A stretch of 64,000 bases of DNA from Xenopus tropicalis. Its lineage: Eukaryota; Chordata; Amphibia; Anura; Pipidae. The stretch covers positions 85,895,410 to 85,959,409 of the forward strand of contig NC_030683.2 of NCBI RefSeq assembly GCF_000004195.4, in the 5' to 3' direction. A model generated the notes under the pieces. That model worked only from the letters and a program-made list of their open reading frames with translations. It was not told the origin of the DNA and did not search any database. Positions 12,340 through 23,238 of this stretch are shown in pieces (position 1 is the first letter of the stretch; every line of letters begins with the position of its first letter). Position numbers and translations under genes: made by a program.

Positions 12340-12509
12340 AGAAAATTTGCAGAAGCTTCCACAGCTTTCTGCAATCCACCATAACAATTGTATGTACATT
12401 GCACACCATCTGCTGACACTTGGACACCAGTTTCGTTACCACCTCCCTTCCCCACTCAGTGATGGAGCGGCTACTTTTGTAGACATGGTTCCAGGATTTA
12501 GAAGGCTTG
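12340..12509 (+). CDS. zw10: zw10 exon (about human residues 529-585)
   Basis: The acceptor is CTTCTTTCAG and the donor is CTTG|GTAAAT. It encodes [32 protein letters not shown] and [11 protein letters not shown], nearly invariant in vertebrate ZW10. Confidence 0.96.
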
Positions 12510-12801
12510 GTAAATTTTCTTGACTTGACTTAAAGCGTAATATGGGGCATTTCTTAAAGTGTAAATGTATGGTCATGGTGCACCTTTTCTATCTATGATG
12601 ACTTTAAATACAGTGGAGTACACTGATCTGTGCCTACCGAACTATGACATATTCTTAGTAGACTTGTTAGTGTTGGAGAGTCAGGCCTGTTATTCGTCAG
12701 TCTATAGGGATGATTTAGAAACATACTCATTTGGAAAGCTAAGTCTTAAGTAGCGTTATTCTATAATATATATTATATGTATCTTGACTTGATTTTAACA
12801 G

Positions 12802-12932
12802 GGACTGAAAGTTTCCTAGCCCAAATGCGTTCCCAAAAAGCTGATCTTCTAGAAAGACTTTCAAATGCAAGAAATTTCAGCAACATGGAAGATGAAGATA
12901 ATTATACAGCTGCTCACAAAGCAATAAGGCAG
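12802..12932 (+). CDS. zw10: zw10 exon (about human residues 585-628)
   Basis: The acceptor is GATTTTAACAG and the donor is AGGCAG|GTGAGA. A split Gly codon leads into [20 protein letters not shown] and [14 protein letters not shown]. It ends in phase 0. Confidence 0.95.
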
Positions 12933-12975
12933 GTGAGAGCAGCCTTGTCACAGTAGTTTGTCACTCTTTGTGTCA

Positions 12976-13116
12976 GGCTCATTTATAGACAGTGGGTAAA
13001 TTTGCTCTTCAGCAGTAACCTATAGCAACTAATAGAACAGTAAAAGAAAACATCAGATTAGTTGCCATGGGTCACTGACCAGGTGCAAATTCGCCCAGTA
13101 TTTATAAATGATGCCC
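12976..13116. mobile_element. Small fold-back MITE in zw10 intron
   Basis: CATTTATAGACAGTGGGTAA at the left and, inverted, CATTTATAAATACTGGGCG at the right pair over about 26 bp. The interior contains CCTATAGCAACTAATAGAA and TTGCCATGGGTCACTG, the core of a common Xenopus repeat. Confidence 0.5.
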
Positions 13117-14633
13117 TTGTACAATTGTGAGATTCCTCATTCCAAAAGTCACTTTAATGCGTTCCTACTGCCAAAATATCTTTTATAAGCATCTTTACTA
13201 CATGAACATAAAAGGAAACAGGAAGCTGGTATTTGTTAAAGCACATGGATTTTGGCCCTAATGTAGTGATAAAAGTATGTTAAACTTATTTGGAAGTGAT
13301 GGTGTGGAGAAGTTGTGTGACCCAGGAGGCTGCATGGAGAAATGCCTAAATAATTATCCAGAATTAAGCTGGAAAAAAACCTAATGCCATCAGTAAAAAG
13401 GTTACACTTGGGAAAGAAAGCTTCATTTTTATCCAGACAATGAAGCCAATCACACAGCACTATGTTTACATGATCATCGGCATTTGACAGTTGGTTTGCT
13501 TCAGTGCCCCCCAATGCCCAAATCTTTATTCCATTTAGCACCTGTGCTGTAACAATGTCTCAGATTTATTTCACTAGTTTTAAGGGAAGTCTCACAATAA
13601 ATGTATAGGTCTTTGAATTTATATTTGTTAAATGTCTAACATCTGTTTGAAGAAACACCACACTTAAAATACAAATTTGCATGGATGAAAAAGCAGTTCT
13701 ATTCAGAAGCGTAGAGGCTGCAGCAGCTTTTTAGACCTATGAGAACATATGGAAGGGCACTGCAGTTGCTGAGTAATACTAGAATGTTCTTTATTGTTAC
13801 AGGATTGTATCAATATCATTTCAAATGTTTCCTAGCTTCCTAGTCTGGAAGCTTTTTAAAGATATGGCCTTTTCTTGTTAAGATGTAGGAAAGTGCCTGT
13901 TTCACTTGTTCAGTTTTTGCACAGACTTCTGTAAAAGGAAAAGTAAGCCCCATTTCCACATTGACTTTACTTTAGTTTGTTTTTGTTATGCTCATTACAA
14001 CACATTATCAGAGGCTGTTCTGAACTAAGAGCCTTATTTGGATACAGGCTTATGTAAATTTTTAGTGAGGGCATCTTCTTTCACTCTGACAAGATAATTA
14101 CAGTCAAAATGCAATAAAACTGTGCCCTCTTAGTGGATTTCTTAATTATTATCAATTTTTTTGCTGTGTTTTATTAAATACAAAATCCTACTAGCCTGTA
14201 AAATAAAGAACCCTTATGTGTACAATATAACTTTATTCCATATTCCCAGTTTTTCCTAATAATACGCCCTCAGCAGGTAACTTAAGTAACAGCAATGCAG
14301 CTGAGAGAGCCAGACTCCTGGCACTTGCATCTCCTCATGTAGGCCTTACACTCAGTTCCTATGAGATCTGTTGTGGATGGACCCATGACTGATGCTCTGA
14401 TATGCATAGTACCCACATTTCTGCTGTATTTCTGTGCAGTAAAATGGTGCAGACATAAGTGTATTGCAGACTCACAGTCCACTGAGATTCTTTGTTGAAT
14501 TGGAAGTATCTCAATGTTTTCCTGTATGATTTTATTAATTTCTACATTATTTTGTTAGTTATTTTTAACTTATTAACCATCTGTTTAGCTTACTGTGCCA
14601 TTCAAGCTGATACTAATTATTTTCTTCTAAAAG
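13117..14633 (+). other. zw10 intron sequence without recognised feature
   Basis: The intron between the phase-0 exons is AT-rich. The antisense open frame near 13236-13541 shows no family motif and is considered chance. No repeat ends were recognised. Confidence 0.4.
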
Positions 14634-14765
14634 GTGATCCATCAGCTGAGTCGCTTGGGTAAGGTATGGCAGGATGTTCTTCCTATAGCTATATACTGCA
14701 AAGCTATGGGCACCTTACTAAACACTGCTATTGTGGAAATAATCAGCAAAATTACTGCTTTAGAG
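14634..14765 (+). CDS. zw10: zw10 exon (about human residues 629-672)
   Basis: The acceptor is CTTCTAAAAG and the donor is TAGAG|GTAGGT. It is 44 codons long, phase 0 at both ends. It encodes [20 protein letters not shown] and [19 protein letters not shown], in the C-terminal half that binds dynamitin in the human protein. Confidence 0.95.
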
Positions 14766-14880
14766 GTAGGTTGTTTATTGTATTAAACAACTTTCTACTG
14801 TATTAAACAGTTGTTTTTTGACACGGGGTGCTTTTATAGACAGAATCATTTTTTTAGTTCATTGTTTTGTTTATTACTAC

Positions 14881-14960
14881 CTAAAGGAACAGTGACACCA
14901 AAAAATGAAAGCTTTTTAAATTAAATATAATGTAGTCTTGCCCTGCACTGCTAAAAAAAT
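14881..14960 (+). mobile_element. T2-like MITE, left end only
   Basis: CTAAAGGAACAGTGACACC followed by AAAAAATGAAAGCTTTTTAA and TTGCCCTGCACTGCTAAAAA is the left arm of the family that is intact at 17645-18023 and 27214-27659. No matching right end is present; another MITE follows. Confidence 0.6.
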
Positions 14961-15069
14961 GCAGTTCTGCCATCCCCTCTTGGTATTAGTGATGGTGTGG
15001 AGTGGTTGGTATAGAAAATATGTCTTTGGTAAATTTCTATATGTAACATCACTGTTGCAGCAGCCATTA

Positions 15070-15400
15070 TTAAAAGGCTAAGTCACTTAGGGGTGCTAAA
15101 ATGTTAGTACCCCGGTCTGGTGCCCCTGTTAGGAGAAAAATGCACCTGTAGTGAGCGCTTCATTCTTCTGTGTTTCTTCTGCGGCGAAATCCCATGGCTG
15201 GCGCATGCGCATTAGAGTGAAAATCCGTCTTTGTTGTTAAAGTTCGGCTTTTCACTCTAATGCGCAAGCGCGCCAACGCGGAAGAAGGAAGCGCTCACAG
15301 CTACCCCGGGCTGGTGCTGTTCTCTCTTAAGAGGGGCACCAGCCTAGGGTACAAGGTAAGTGATTAAAGTCACTTGGTGGTGCCTTTCCTTCTCCTTTAA
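15070..15400. mobile_element. T2-like MITE with GC-rich fold-back core
   Basis: The ends TTAAAAGGCTAAGTCACTTA and, inverted, TTAAAGGAGAAGGAAAGGC are bounded by TTAA. A second inverted pair, AAGTCACTTAGGGGTGC against the right-hand GTCACTTGGTGGTGCC, lies just inside. The core pairs CGCATTAGAGTGAAAA with TTTTCACTCTAATGCG. It sits inside a zw10 intron. Confidence 0.65.
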
Positions 15401-15750
15401 ATAGAAATATCACTCATTCAGAAAATCCCAGGCTCAAGCATTATGGATGATAGATGCCAAAACTTTGCTTTATTAAAGGATAGGCATAGGATAAGCGAAA
15501 AACCTCCTAATCTTGTAGGAAATTATAAATAATATATGGTGCTAGTTTAAATTTGTGCTAAAAAATAATCTGTTGTTATGGCCCCTTTATTGGAGCTTCC
15601 TATAGATCCTCTCTGGTCTCTGTGTCTCAAATGAGGGATATGAATATCCTAAAGGTCCCTGCCAGAACAGAGTAGGAGGGAGATAGCCAATCAGCCTAGC
15701 TGTTTAATAAAAGTCCTTTTCAAATTAAACATGAAACCCTCTGTGCCTTA

Positions 15751-16053
15751 AGGTGGCCATACATGGGAAGATTTGCTTGTTTTGTGAGGTTGCCAAGCAA
15801 ATCTTCTCCCAATATGGTGGGTGTGGGTGATTTCAGGCTAGTTCGGTCATTTGGTCCTAGGGACCTTATCAACAAGCCAATGGGGTCCCGATCTGACAGA
15901 AAATCAAACCTGCCTGATCGTGATCTGGCCAATTTTAGGCCAGATGTGGTTCGGGCAGGCCTGTCTGGGATGCCCATACACAGGCAGATAAGCTGCTGAA
16001 TTGGTCTAAAGGACCGGCATTGCCAGCTAAAATCTGCCCCTGTATGGCCACTT
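15751..16053. mobile_element. Harbinger-like MITE
   Basis: A 303-bp element with ends AGGTGGCCATACATGGG and, inverted, AAGTGGCCATACAGGGG, flanked by TTA at 15748-15750 and 16054-16056. A 3-bp TTA duplication fits PIF/Harbinger. The open frames on both strands here follow from the inverted structure and are not genes. Confidence 0.75.
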
Positions 16054-16393
16054 TTAGACATAGAGGGTTTCTACTTTTACTTTGCCTTCAGCACTCCCTC
16101 CCCCCCCCCTCCTCACCATCTTATTGTGTAGCCAATGAATGGGCATGGGCATCAGGTCCTCCATTCTGGCACATAAAATTTTGGCATGATGCGAAGCTTA
16201 CTAACAGTGCCCACAAAATGATGCGTGTTTGCTTGCTGTTATTGTGTAATTCCAAGACTGAAGGAAACAAAATGTATATTAAATAATGTAAGGGAAGTTT
16301 ATTTTCCTTGACAAACACAATAGAGAAGAATTTGGAATTATTTCTTAGTGTGACAGGTTCCCTTGAACCTTTTTCTTAACTGCATTTTGACAG

Positions 16394-16596
16394 GACATCT
16401 CTACTGAAGATGGAGAACGTCTGTACACATTATGCCGGACAATGATAGAGGAAGGCCCACTTTTATTCAGTCCTATCCCGGAAGAAGCAAAGAACAAAAA
16501 ATATCAGGAAGAAGTACCTCTCTATGTTCAAAAGTGGATGAAATTTAAAGAACAAATGATTATATTGCAGGCCAGTTTGCAGGAGATAGTGGATCG
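16394..16596 (+). CDS. zw10: zw10 exon (about human residues 673-740)
   Basis: The acceptor is CATTTTGACAG and the donor is GATCG|GTGAGT. It encodes [38 protein letters not shown] and LQASLQEIV. It ends with two bases of a split Arg codon. Confidence 0.95.
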
Positions 16597-16910
16597 GTGA
16601 GTATGTTTTATTAAGTGTACATTTTTAACATATTTAATAAATACTAAATAAAGTGACCATAGTAGTAGACCATAGACCGCAGTAGATAATTTGGATAATT
16701 GGATAATTTCCTTTCCTCACCATTTGTTGGCAAAACATTAGTGATGTTACAAAATTGTTCCAGTAGGGGAAATAATTGTCTAAGTCGTAATAAAACAGCC
16801 TCAAAATCTTTCCCAAAATCAGTTTGAAATTTTACCAGGATTACGCATATTAAAATGTACTTGAATAACAAATGAGTTAGATACTGGTGCTGCCCATCAC
16901 AAGTTAAGCA

Positions 16911-17108
16911 AATATATATCAGATGTAAACATGTTAGTTTGAGTACCATTGTGCCCATAAGGTGACACGGCTCTATGAACAAGATAATGGCATGGAGGGG
17001 TCTTTAATTAATATATATCAGATGTAAACATGTTAGTTTGAGTACCATTGTGCCCATAAGGTGACACGGCTCTATGAACAAGATAATGGCATGGAGGGGT
17101 CTTTAATT
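16911..17108. repeat. Perfect 99-bp tandem duplication in last zw10 intron
   Basis: The 99-bp unit beginning AATATATATCAGATG occurs at 16911-17009 and again at 17010-17108 with no mismatch. The antisense open frame over this area is a by-product. Confidence 0.95.
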
Positions 17109-17207
17109 TATTGGTATACAACATCCATATGTTTCTATGATCCTAATTACATGTGAACAATATCTCATTCATTACTCATTAAGTACAGCACCACTGTTTG
17201 TATACAT

Positions 17208-17517
17208 GTATCGTGCCGGACTTATCCGGAAACCCATTATCCAGAAAGTTCCGAATTACGGAAAGGCCATCTCCAATAGACTCCATTTTAATCATATAAT
17301 TCACATTTTTAAAAATGGTTTCCTTTTTCTCTGTAATAATAAAACAGTGTCTAAGATATAATTAATCCTTATTGGAACCAAAATAATTCTACTGGTTTAA
17401 ATTACTGTTTAAATAATTTTATTAGTAGACTTAAGGTAGAAGATCAGAGTTACAGAAAGATGCCTTATCTGGTAAACCCCAGGTCCCAAGCATTCTGAAT
17501 ATTGGGTCCTATACCTG
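17208..17517. mobile_element. CAGGTATGGG MITE (TA-flanked)
   Basis: GACTTATCCGGAAACCC opens the copy and GGGTCCTATACCTG closes it before TA at 17518-17519. The left terminal bases are eroded. CCATCTCCAATAGACTCC and TAGTAGACTTAAGGTAG inside match the other copies. Confidence 0.75.
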
Positions 17518-17644
17518 TACTTATACCATCACGCCGTTGATTTTGCAATGGCACCATCATCATTCTGCATCCTATAAATTCCCATTTTCAACAATGAGTA
17601 TAGTATTCATGGTTAACACAGATCAAGAGGTAGTCTTTGGCGAT

Positions 17645-18023
17645 TTAAAGGAACAGTAACACCAAAAATGAAAGTGTTTTTAAAGTAATTTGAAATATAA
17701 TGTTCTGTTGCTTCAAAAACATTACTATGGTTTTTATAAACAAAGCAATGGAGGCAATTGAAATAGGGCTAAAAGGCACAGGTTAAATAGCACGTAATGG
17801 ATGAGCTCTGTAGAACACCATTGTAGTTGACATCGCTTATCTGCTATGTAACCTACACCTTTTCTCCTATGAATGGCTGCCCCCATAGATACACAGCAGC
17901 TTAATTATATCAACTATCAATAGTGTTTCTGAAGCACACCAGTTTCACCTGTGCAGGGCAACAGTACATGATATTTTTATTACTTTAAAACACTATTATT
18001 TTTTGGTGCTATTGTTTCTTTAA
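17645..18023. mobile_element. T2-like MITE
   Basis: TTAAAGGAACAGTAACACC starts the element; the inverted right end reads TTAAAGAAACAATAGCACC. Pairing continues for about 45 bp, and TTAA bounds both sides. It lies 114 bp before the last zw10 exon. Confidence 0.8.
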
Positions 18024-18136
18024 CACAAAATAACATTTGTATGCCTTATATTTGCAGTATATTGGCACAGGTCTAGTGTTACACTGGGTATTTGTATATG
18101 CTGTGAGAAAATTAAAATTCTGATTTTCTCTTGTAG

Positions 18137-18257
18137 GTGGGCAGATGGAAAAGGACCCCTTGCTGTGGAGTTTTCCACCAGTGAAGTGAAGAACCTAATT
18201 CGAGCACTGTTTCAGAATACAGAAAGAAGAGCGGCTGCATTGGCAAAGATCAAATAA
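18137..18257 (+). CDS. zw10: zw10 last coding exon with stop
   Basis: The acceptor is TTCTCTTGTAG. After the split Arg comes [18 protein letters not shown], then [20 protein letters not shown] and a TAA stop at 18255-18257. The C-terminal peptide is almost identical to mammalian ZW10, which fixes the end of the gene. Confidence 0.97.
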
Positions 18258-18345
18258 CTTCTATAGCAATTTCACAATAATGCCTGTATATTTTTGTACA
18301 TAAAGTATGCTTCTGTGAACGCCAATAAACAAGTTCTTAAGAAAC
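18258..18345 (+). other. zw10: zw10 3' UTR
   Basis: A short untranslated tail follows the TAA stop. It contains TGTACATAAAG and an AATAAA hexamer. The 3' end is placed about 15 nt after the hexamer by inference; no transcript evidence is available. Confidence 0.7.
18324..18329 (+). promoter_or_regulatory. zw10: polyadenylation signal AATAAA of zw10
   Basis: A canonical AATAAA lies 67 bp after the zw10 stop, followed within 35 bp by a T-rich stretch (TTTTGCTCTTTTTTG) typical of the downstream element. Confidence 0.75.
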
Positions 18346-19978
18346 CCTCTTCTTTTGCTCTTTTTTGTACATTTTAATTCTAGAGAAAAAAAAAATGTAA
18401 GTTGTCGGAGAACTTAAATCAAAGCAGTGCCCAGTAACTATTGTAAATCTGACTCTTAATTTGGGGTGGGGCATGTCACTTTCATTTGCTGTGGCCCTCT
18501 CGGCTATCTTGTGGGTTTCCTTATCCAGTTTTGGATACAGTAAAACGAACAGCTAGACACTACTAGAAATTTAATTTATACCCATAAATCCTCAGCAGGG
18601 CCCACCTGCCATTTACTGTAGGTTTGAGAGGAGTAATTTGGTACCAAACAGTAATAGCCCTGCTAAAACAAATATTGTGTGTACTTGTACATGTGCCTGT
18701 GTTGTTTAAGGTTAAAGAGGAAATAAAAAATATTGGCTTTCAGGCCATGCTTGGCATTTTAGAGCTTAATTATCAAAAGAAATATATAGGTATCCAGTGC
18801 TCCCAATCCCCTGTATTTACAAGGAATCGGGAGCCCTGGATCACCAGCAGGGATCACCTCATGCCCCCATGCCATCTAATGTGGAAATCAACTTCCTAAC
18901 TTTTATGCACATCTGGTTATGTGTAGGATACGTTAGCTGCACTAAGCCAGCTTTTCTCTGTGTGGGAAGGGCTTTGCTAAGAAGAAAAAAACACATTTTA
19001 AATATTTTTTTGAAATATATAAATAGTAAAAGAAATGAAACAGGAGCTTTTGGGGCCTTTAATACAGGAGGTGTATTTACTCAAAGAGATATAAACAAAC
19101 AGACTAGCCATTTTCCTCACAAATCCTTCAATTCAGGCATTGATACTGGGGGTAACACTAAAGGGCTACGTTGAATGATAATGATAAATGAAGTAAAACA
19201 TTGCAATCAGATAAAAGGGCTGTCAACCCAAATACCATTTTGCATTAAGAATGCTGTTTCAAGTAAATCCATTGTAAATGTTGAATGAAAATATAATGAA
19301 AGGTTGCTTAGAATTACATTTCCTTTTTCCAGTTTATCATGTTGTTTTTGGCTTTGCATCCCCTTTAAGGATTATTTTTAATTATGTATTTCAGAAATAT
19401 ATAGAACACAAATGTAACCCAACTATTATTTTGGTAGTGATGTATTAGATGGCTCAGGCTAGTGCACCGGCAATGATAGCCACATGAGACCAAAAACCAT
19501 TCCTCAGTCTAGATAGAGAATCAGAAAGGGGATATGGGTACTGTGTGTTTGCTGAGCTGCACATCATTTATTAAAGACTGATGTTGAATTGCACCTTTGC
19601 ACAAAGAAAGATGGCAAAAATATATGTTAGTGTTGTAATGGTTTTGTAAACTAGTTGCCATGTTCTGTATCCACAGGAAACTTTATTTATCTGAATGTTG
19701 TTTATTTAAATGATGCGGGGGGTCAATTTACTATTTCTGTTCAGAAATATTTTCTTTTTCTATTTGCAAGTAAAATAACCTTCTCTATAAAATCCATAAC
19801 TTCACATACATTTCAAATCCTTTACTAGAATTCTGTGCAGCTCAAAAAAGGGGCATCATAGATGAAGACAACTTTACCACCCACTCGACACAATCAAATG
19901 AAACACAATGAGCCAGTTTGTTATTATCTATGTTCTTACTGGCCATAAGGAGTATATGATGTATTTAGTGTTTATTAT
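18346..19978. other. Intergenic, no feature recognised
   Basis: Immediately downstream of zw10. The open frames of 91 and 125 codons near 18.6-19.2 kb have no recognisable domain and no neighbouring splice structure, and appear to be chance. Confidence 0.5.
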
Positions 19979-21400
19979 GTTGGTTGAAAAACCCAACATA
20001 CTGTTCTTTGACTTCAGCTTATTCTTCCGCTTTTTCTTCTTCTTCTTATTCTTAGCGCCCCCATTTTCTAAACGCTACTTCTACAGTTTTAGGGGTACAA
20101 TGCTCAAACTCTGTACACTTCTTCGCCCTATAGCGGAGCAGGTTGCTTGTGCTTTTCTAAGTGATCCCGCCCCCCGTCATTTTGTGGCGCCCCTCCGAAC
20201 ACCCCAATTTTCCCATTGACTTTGACAGGGAAGATTTTCAAACTGCTTCCGCACTTACAGCTTTGAAGCTAAACTCCCCAAATTTGAATAACATAATTAC
20301 GGGGTCACCCCAAATGAAACAGCGACATTTGATGGATGACCCAAAGTGGGAGGGGCCAACTACAGCCAATCAATTTTCACCTATTGACTTTAATGGGGAA
20401 ATTGAAACTGCTGCCAATCTTACAGCTTTGAGGCTACACTCCCCAAACTTGAATCACATAGTCATGACGTCAGCCTGAATGAAAATATGATGATTGTTGG
20501 ATGCCCAGAAGTGGGCGGAGCTATGAACAGCCAATCAGATTTTACCTATTGACTTTTAATGGAGGAAATTGAACCTACTGCCATTCTTACAGTATTAACA
20601 CCAGGGTCCCCAAACTTTTCACACTTGGTCACTAGGGGACTGCAGTTTTACTTTTGAAAAAGTGGGCGGAGCCACCAACAGCCAATCAGATTTCACCTAT
20701 TGACTTTTATTGGTTTAATGTCAGGGTTCCCAAACTCACTGGGTGACTATGTACTCAAGGTTAGAAAGTGGGCGGGACCAACAACAGCAATAAGATTTTA
20801 CCTATAAAATTCCGTTTAAATTCAAACTGCCGCCATTCTTTAAATTTTAATACTAAGGCCCCCAAACTTTGCAGAGCTAGTCACCAGGTAACTGCTGTTC
20901 AGAGTTAGAAAAAGTGGGTGGAGCCACCAACAGCCAATCAGACTTCACTTATTAAAATTTTTTGGTTTAAACTTAAAGTGCTGCCTTTCTCACGCTATTT
21001 TGCCAGGGTGCCCAAACTTTGCAAATTGTCACTGGGTGACTTCGGGTCAAGGTTAGAAAAAGAGGGCACACTCGCCAATCACAATTCACCTATTTACTTT
21101 TATTGGTTTAAATTTAAACTGTTGCTGTTCTTTAACTATTAATCCTAGGGTCCCTAAACTTTGCAGTCACTGGCTAACTGCAGTTGCAGATTTAGAAAAC
21201 ATGGGCAGAGCCACCAACCACCAATTAGATGTCACTTGTTGACTTTCAGTGGGGAAATTTAAATTGCTGCCATTCAGACACTATTAAAACCAGGGTCCCC
21301 AAACTTTCCACAGTGGTTTTTACTATACAAGGTTAGAAAAACCAGGTGGAGTCAACAACAGCCAATCAGATTTCATTCAGTGACACGTTTTTCAGACCAA
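19979..21400 (+). repeat. Diverged tandem repeat array with hairpin and pyrimidine leader
   Basis: Eight units are marked by variants of AAGTGGGCGGAGCC with CCAATCAGA and CACCTATTGACTTT downstream. Marker positions are about 20344, 20509, 20660, 20766, 20912, 21060, 21199 and 21341, giving spacings near 100-165 bp. A stem-loop (TATGTTGGTTGAAAAACCC) at 19976-20003 and a CT-rich tract at 20012-20056 precede the array. The family recurs in Xenopus and other vertebrates as I recall, but I cannot name it. Confidence 0.7.
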
Positions 21401-22069
21401 CATGAAGTTTGTTCTCAAACTTCCCTCTCTGGTTTACTCTGTTGATGGCCCCCACAACCTTTACACCTTGTAACACTGATTGTCATTTAGTTTGTTTATA
21501 ATCCTGCCCCATCTGAGTTTGCTCTGCCTGTGCCCAGTTCTGCAGTAGTAAGAGAGAACGCTGTCGTTGCCCTGATGCCCATTCCTACAGTGACATTATC
21601 CACTTTTTGTAATAAGGTTGCTAAATCCCTTCTTGTCAGTATGTCTGAGTCTAGTAGAAAATAACGGAATAGGCCCACCAGAGGGGGATATCTGCACACT
21701 TTAGAATTTCCTTGACAAAAACGGGTTGGGTTGAGTACAGATTCTTTTATTGTGTCTTTCTGCTTACAGCACATAATAGTAATTAACAAGGGTGTTTTGT
21801 AGGTTACTAAAAGTCTGGACTGTACGTTTATACTCTTTGGGATACATCAACAAAACAGGGCAGCAGCATGGGATCAAACATATAGTAGCCCTATGACAGT
21901 GAAATATTAGGTGCTTAGTTTTGCCTTGGCTTTTATTGGCTGGAGGGTACAATGTATTTTGCCTTTCTGCCACTGAAAATGGCTCTGCATATGCACAAGG
22001 ATTTTATACTCACTACTTAATCTTATGAATAAAGACACTTCATGTAGAGAGCACAAGGAACAAACATAT
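21401..22069. other. Intergenic, no feature recognised
   Basis: Unremarkable sequence. Antisense open frames at 21496-21789 and 21764-21973 lack recognisable motifs. Confidence 0.45.
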
Positions 22070-22290
22070 TTAAAGGGGTTATTCACCTTTAAATTAACAC
22101 TTACTAACCATTTACTAAGGTTTTCTGAGAAAGTTCAATTTTTTTTATGTATTTTTTTTTTTTTAGATTTTCTTATGTGTTTTTTGGCAGTATACAATTC
22201 TTTCATTTTTTCTCTAAAAATTCTACATATTTTTAGAGTATTATATTTTCAAAAATGCAAGAAATTAACAAACGTTTGAGTTTTATAAAA
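22070..22290 (+). mobile_element. T2-like MITE, left end only
   Basis: TTAAAGGGGTTATTCACC, then TTTAAATTAACACTTACTAA, is a typical T2 left terminus. No right terminus follows; the sequence runs into T-rich DNA. Confidence 0.5.
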
Positions 22291-22392
22291 CTTTTTTATA
22301 CTGAAAAAAAGTATGCCAGATTTAAGCTCCCGAGAACCATTGAATCCTATGGAGGTTTAGAATGGAGGAATACAGTGACAGCCTGTCCTTAA

Positions 22393-22515
22393 AACATTTT
22401 CAAGGTGAAGTTAATCCCATCATTGTTTTCTATTTCACCTAGTTACAATGGGAAATTAATCCCGTCATTTTCTATTTCACACATTTCCAAGGGGAAGTTA
22501 ATTCCATCATTACTG
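22393..22515 (+). repeat. Short minisatellite, about three copies
   Basis: The motif GAAGTTAATCCCATCATT with TTTTCTATTTCAC repeats three times (near 22407, 22452 and 22494) with spacers of different length and substitutions. Confidence 0.6.
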
Positions 22516-22681
22516 AAGACTTTTCAGGTCTTGTCGTCGACACCTAACCTGCTTGTGCAGGCGCAGTTAAAGCAGATTTCCTGCTTCCTCCAACTGTGCT
22601 TAGATGCTAAGATGATGTCGGCCAGGTACGCGGCTGCGTTTCTCTGCATTTGTAGCTAGCAGTTAGAGATAGGGACAGCGT

Positions 22682-23238
22682 TTAAAGGACAAGGAAAGGT
22701 TAAAATAAATTAAAAGTAAGTCTAAAGGCATTCTTTTAAAGTAGTTACTGCATATCTAAATTCCCAGATCCCTGCTTGCTTCTCTGAGATATGGTGCTGG
22801 CAGCCTACAGCAGTGTGAAGACTCCAATGACATCACTGAAATCTCTCTGTCCTTCCTGTAGGTGCCAGCGGCAGCCTTCCTATTCTCTGAGCATGTGTGT
22901 AACTTGATCCTGTCTCCTGTTCTGAGCTACACATACCCACCAGCCAATCAGAAGCGGATCTGTCGGGGGGGGGGGAATGAAACACATGTGCAGTATGAAG
23001 CAAGGAGGGAAAGGAAGGGAGAATACCTTTTTAAAGATGGCTGCCTGTTCAAGAAAACAGATAGAAAATGTGAAGTAAGTGTGACTGAGTAAATATTTGA
23101 TTAGGTGAGCCAAAAGTGTGGCGTTTTTACTAAACAATAGGAGGACTATTGGGCAGTATGCTTTTTATATTTTAACAGAGGGTTGAGCTCGCCAATACTG
23201 CTATTGCTTTTTACATTTTGACTTGCATTCTCCTTTAA
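22682..23238. mobile_element. T2-like MITE
   Basis: TTAAAGGACAAGGAAAGG at the left and TTAAAGGAGAATGCAAG inverted at the right, bounded by TTAA at both ends; 557 bp. Pairing beyond the terminal 8 bp is weak. It contains a G-run near 22965. Open frames inside are by-products. Confidence 0.65.

Larger units (their letters stand above)
1..18345 (+). other. zw10: zw10 gene, 3' part (12 exons, 5' end outside window)
   Basis: Twelve exons joined in phase give 636 codons plus stop, matching vertebrate ZW10 from about human residue 141 to its C-terminus (human protein about 779 residues, so about 140 residues lie upstream). Every junction is GT-AG and phases agree across all eleven introns. Known role: ZW10 joins ROD and Zwilch in the RZZ complex, which brings Spindly/dynein and Mad1-Mad2 to unattached kinetochores. 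With NBAS and RINT1 it forms the NRZ complex, which tethers Golgi-derived vesicles at the ER with syntaxin 18. Introns run from 277 bp to 2.6 kb and carry many MITEs. Promoter and start codon are not in the window. Identity comes from recalled family sequence rather than a search, but similarity is continuous and high. Confidence 0.95.

Noticed and set aside
18624..19174. Overlapping frames of 91 and 125 codons just after zw10
   Set aside because: No conserved motif, no supporting splice sites, and AT-rich chance composition.
19979..21400. Regularly spaced repeats considered as a CRISPR-like array
   Set aside because: Units are diverged, over 100 bp, and lack constant short repeats with unique spacers; the setting is vertebrate nuclear DNA.
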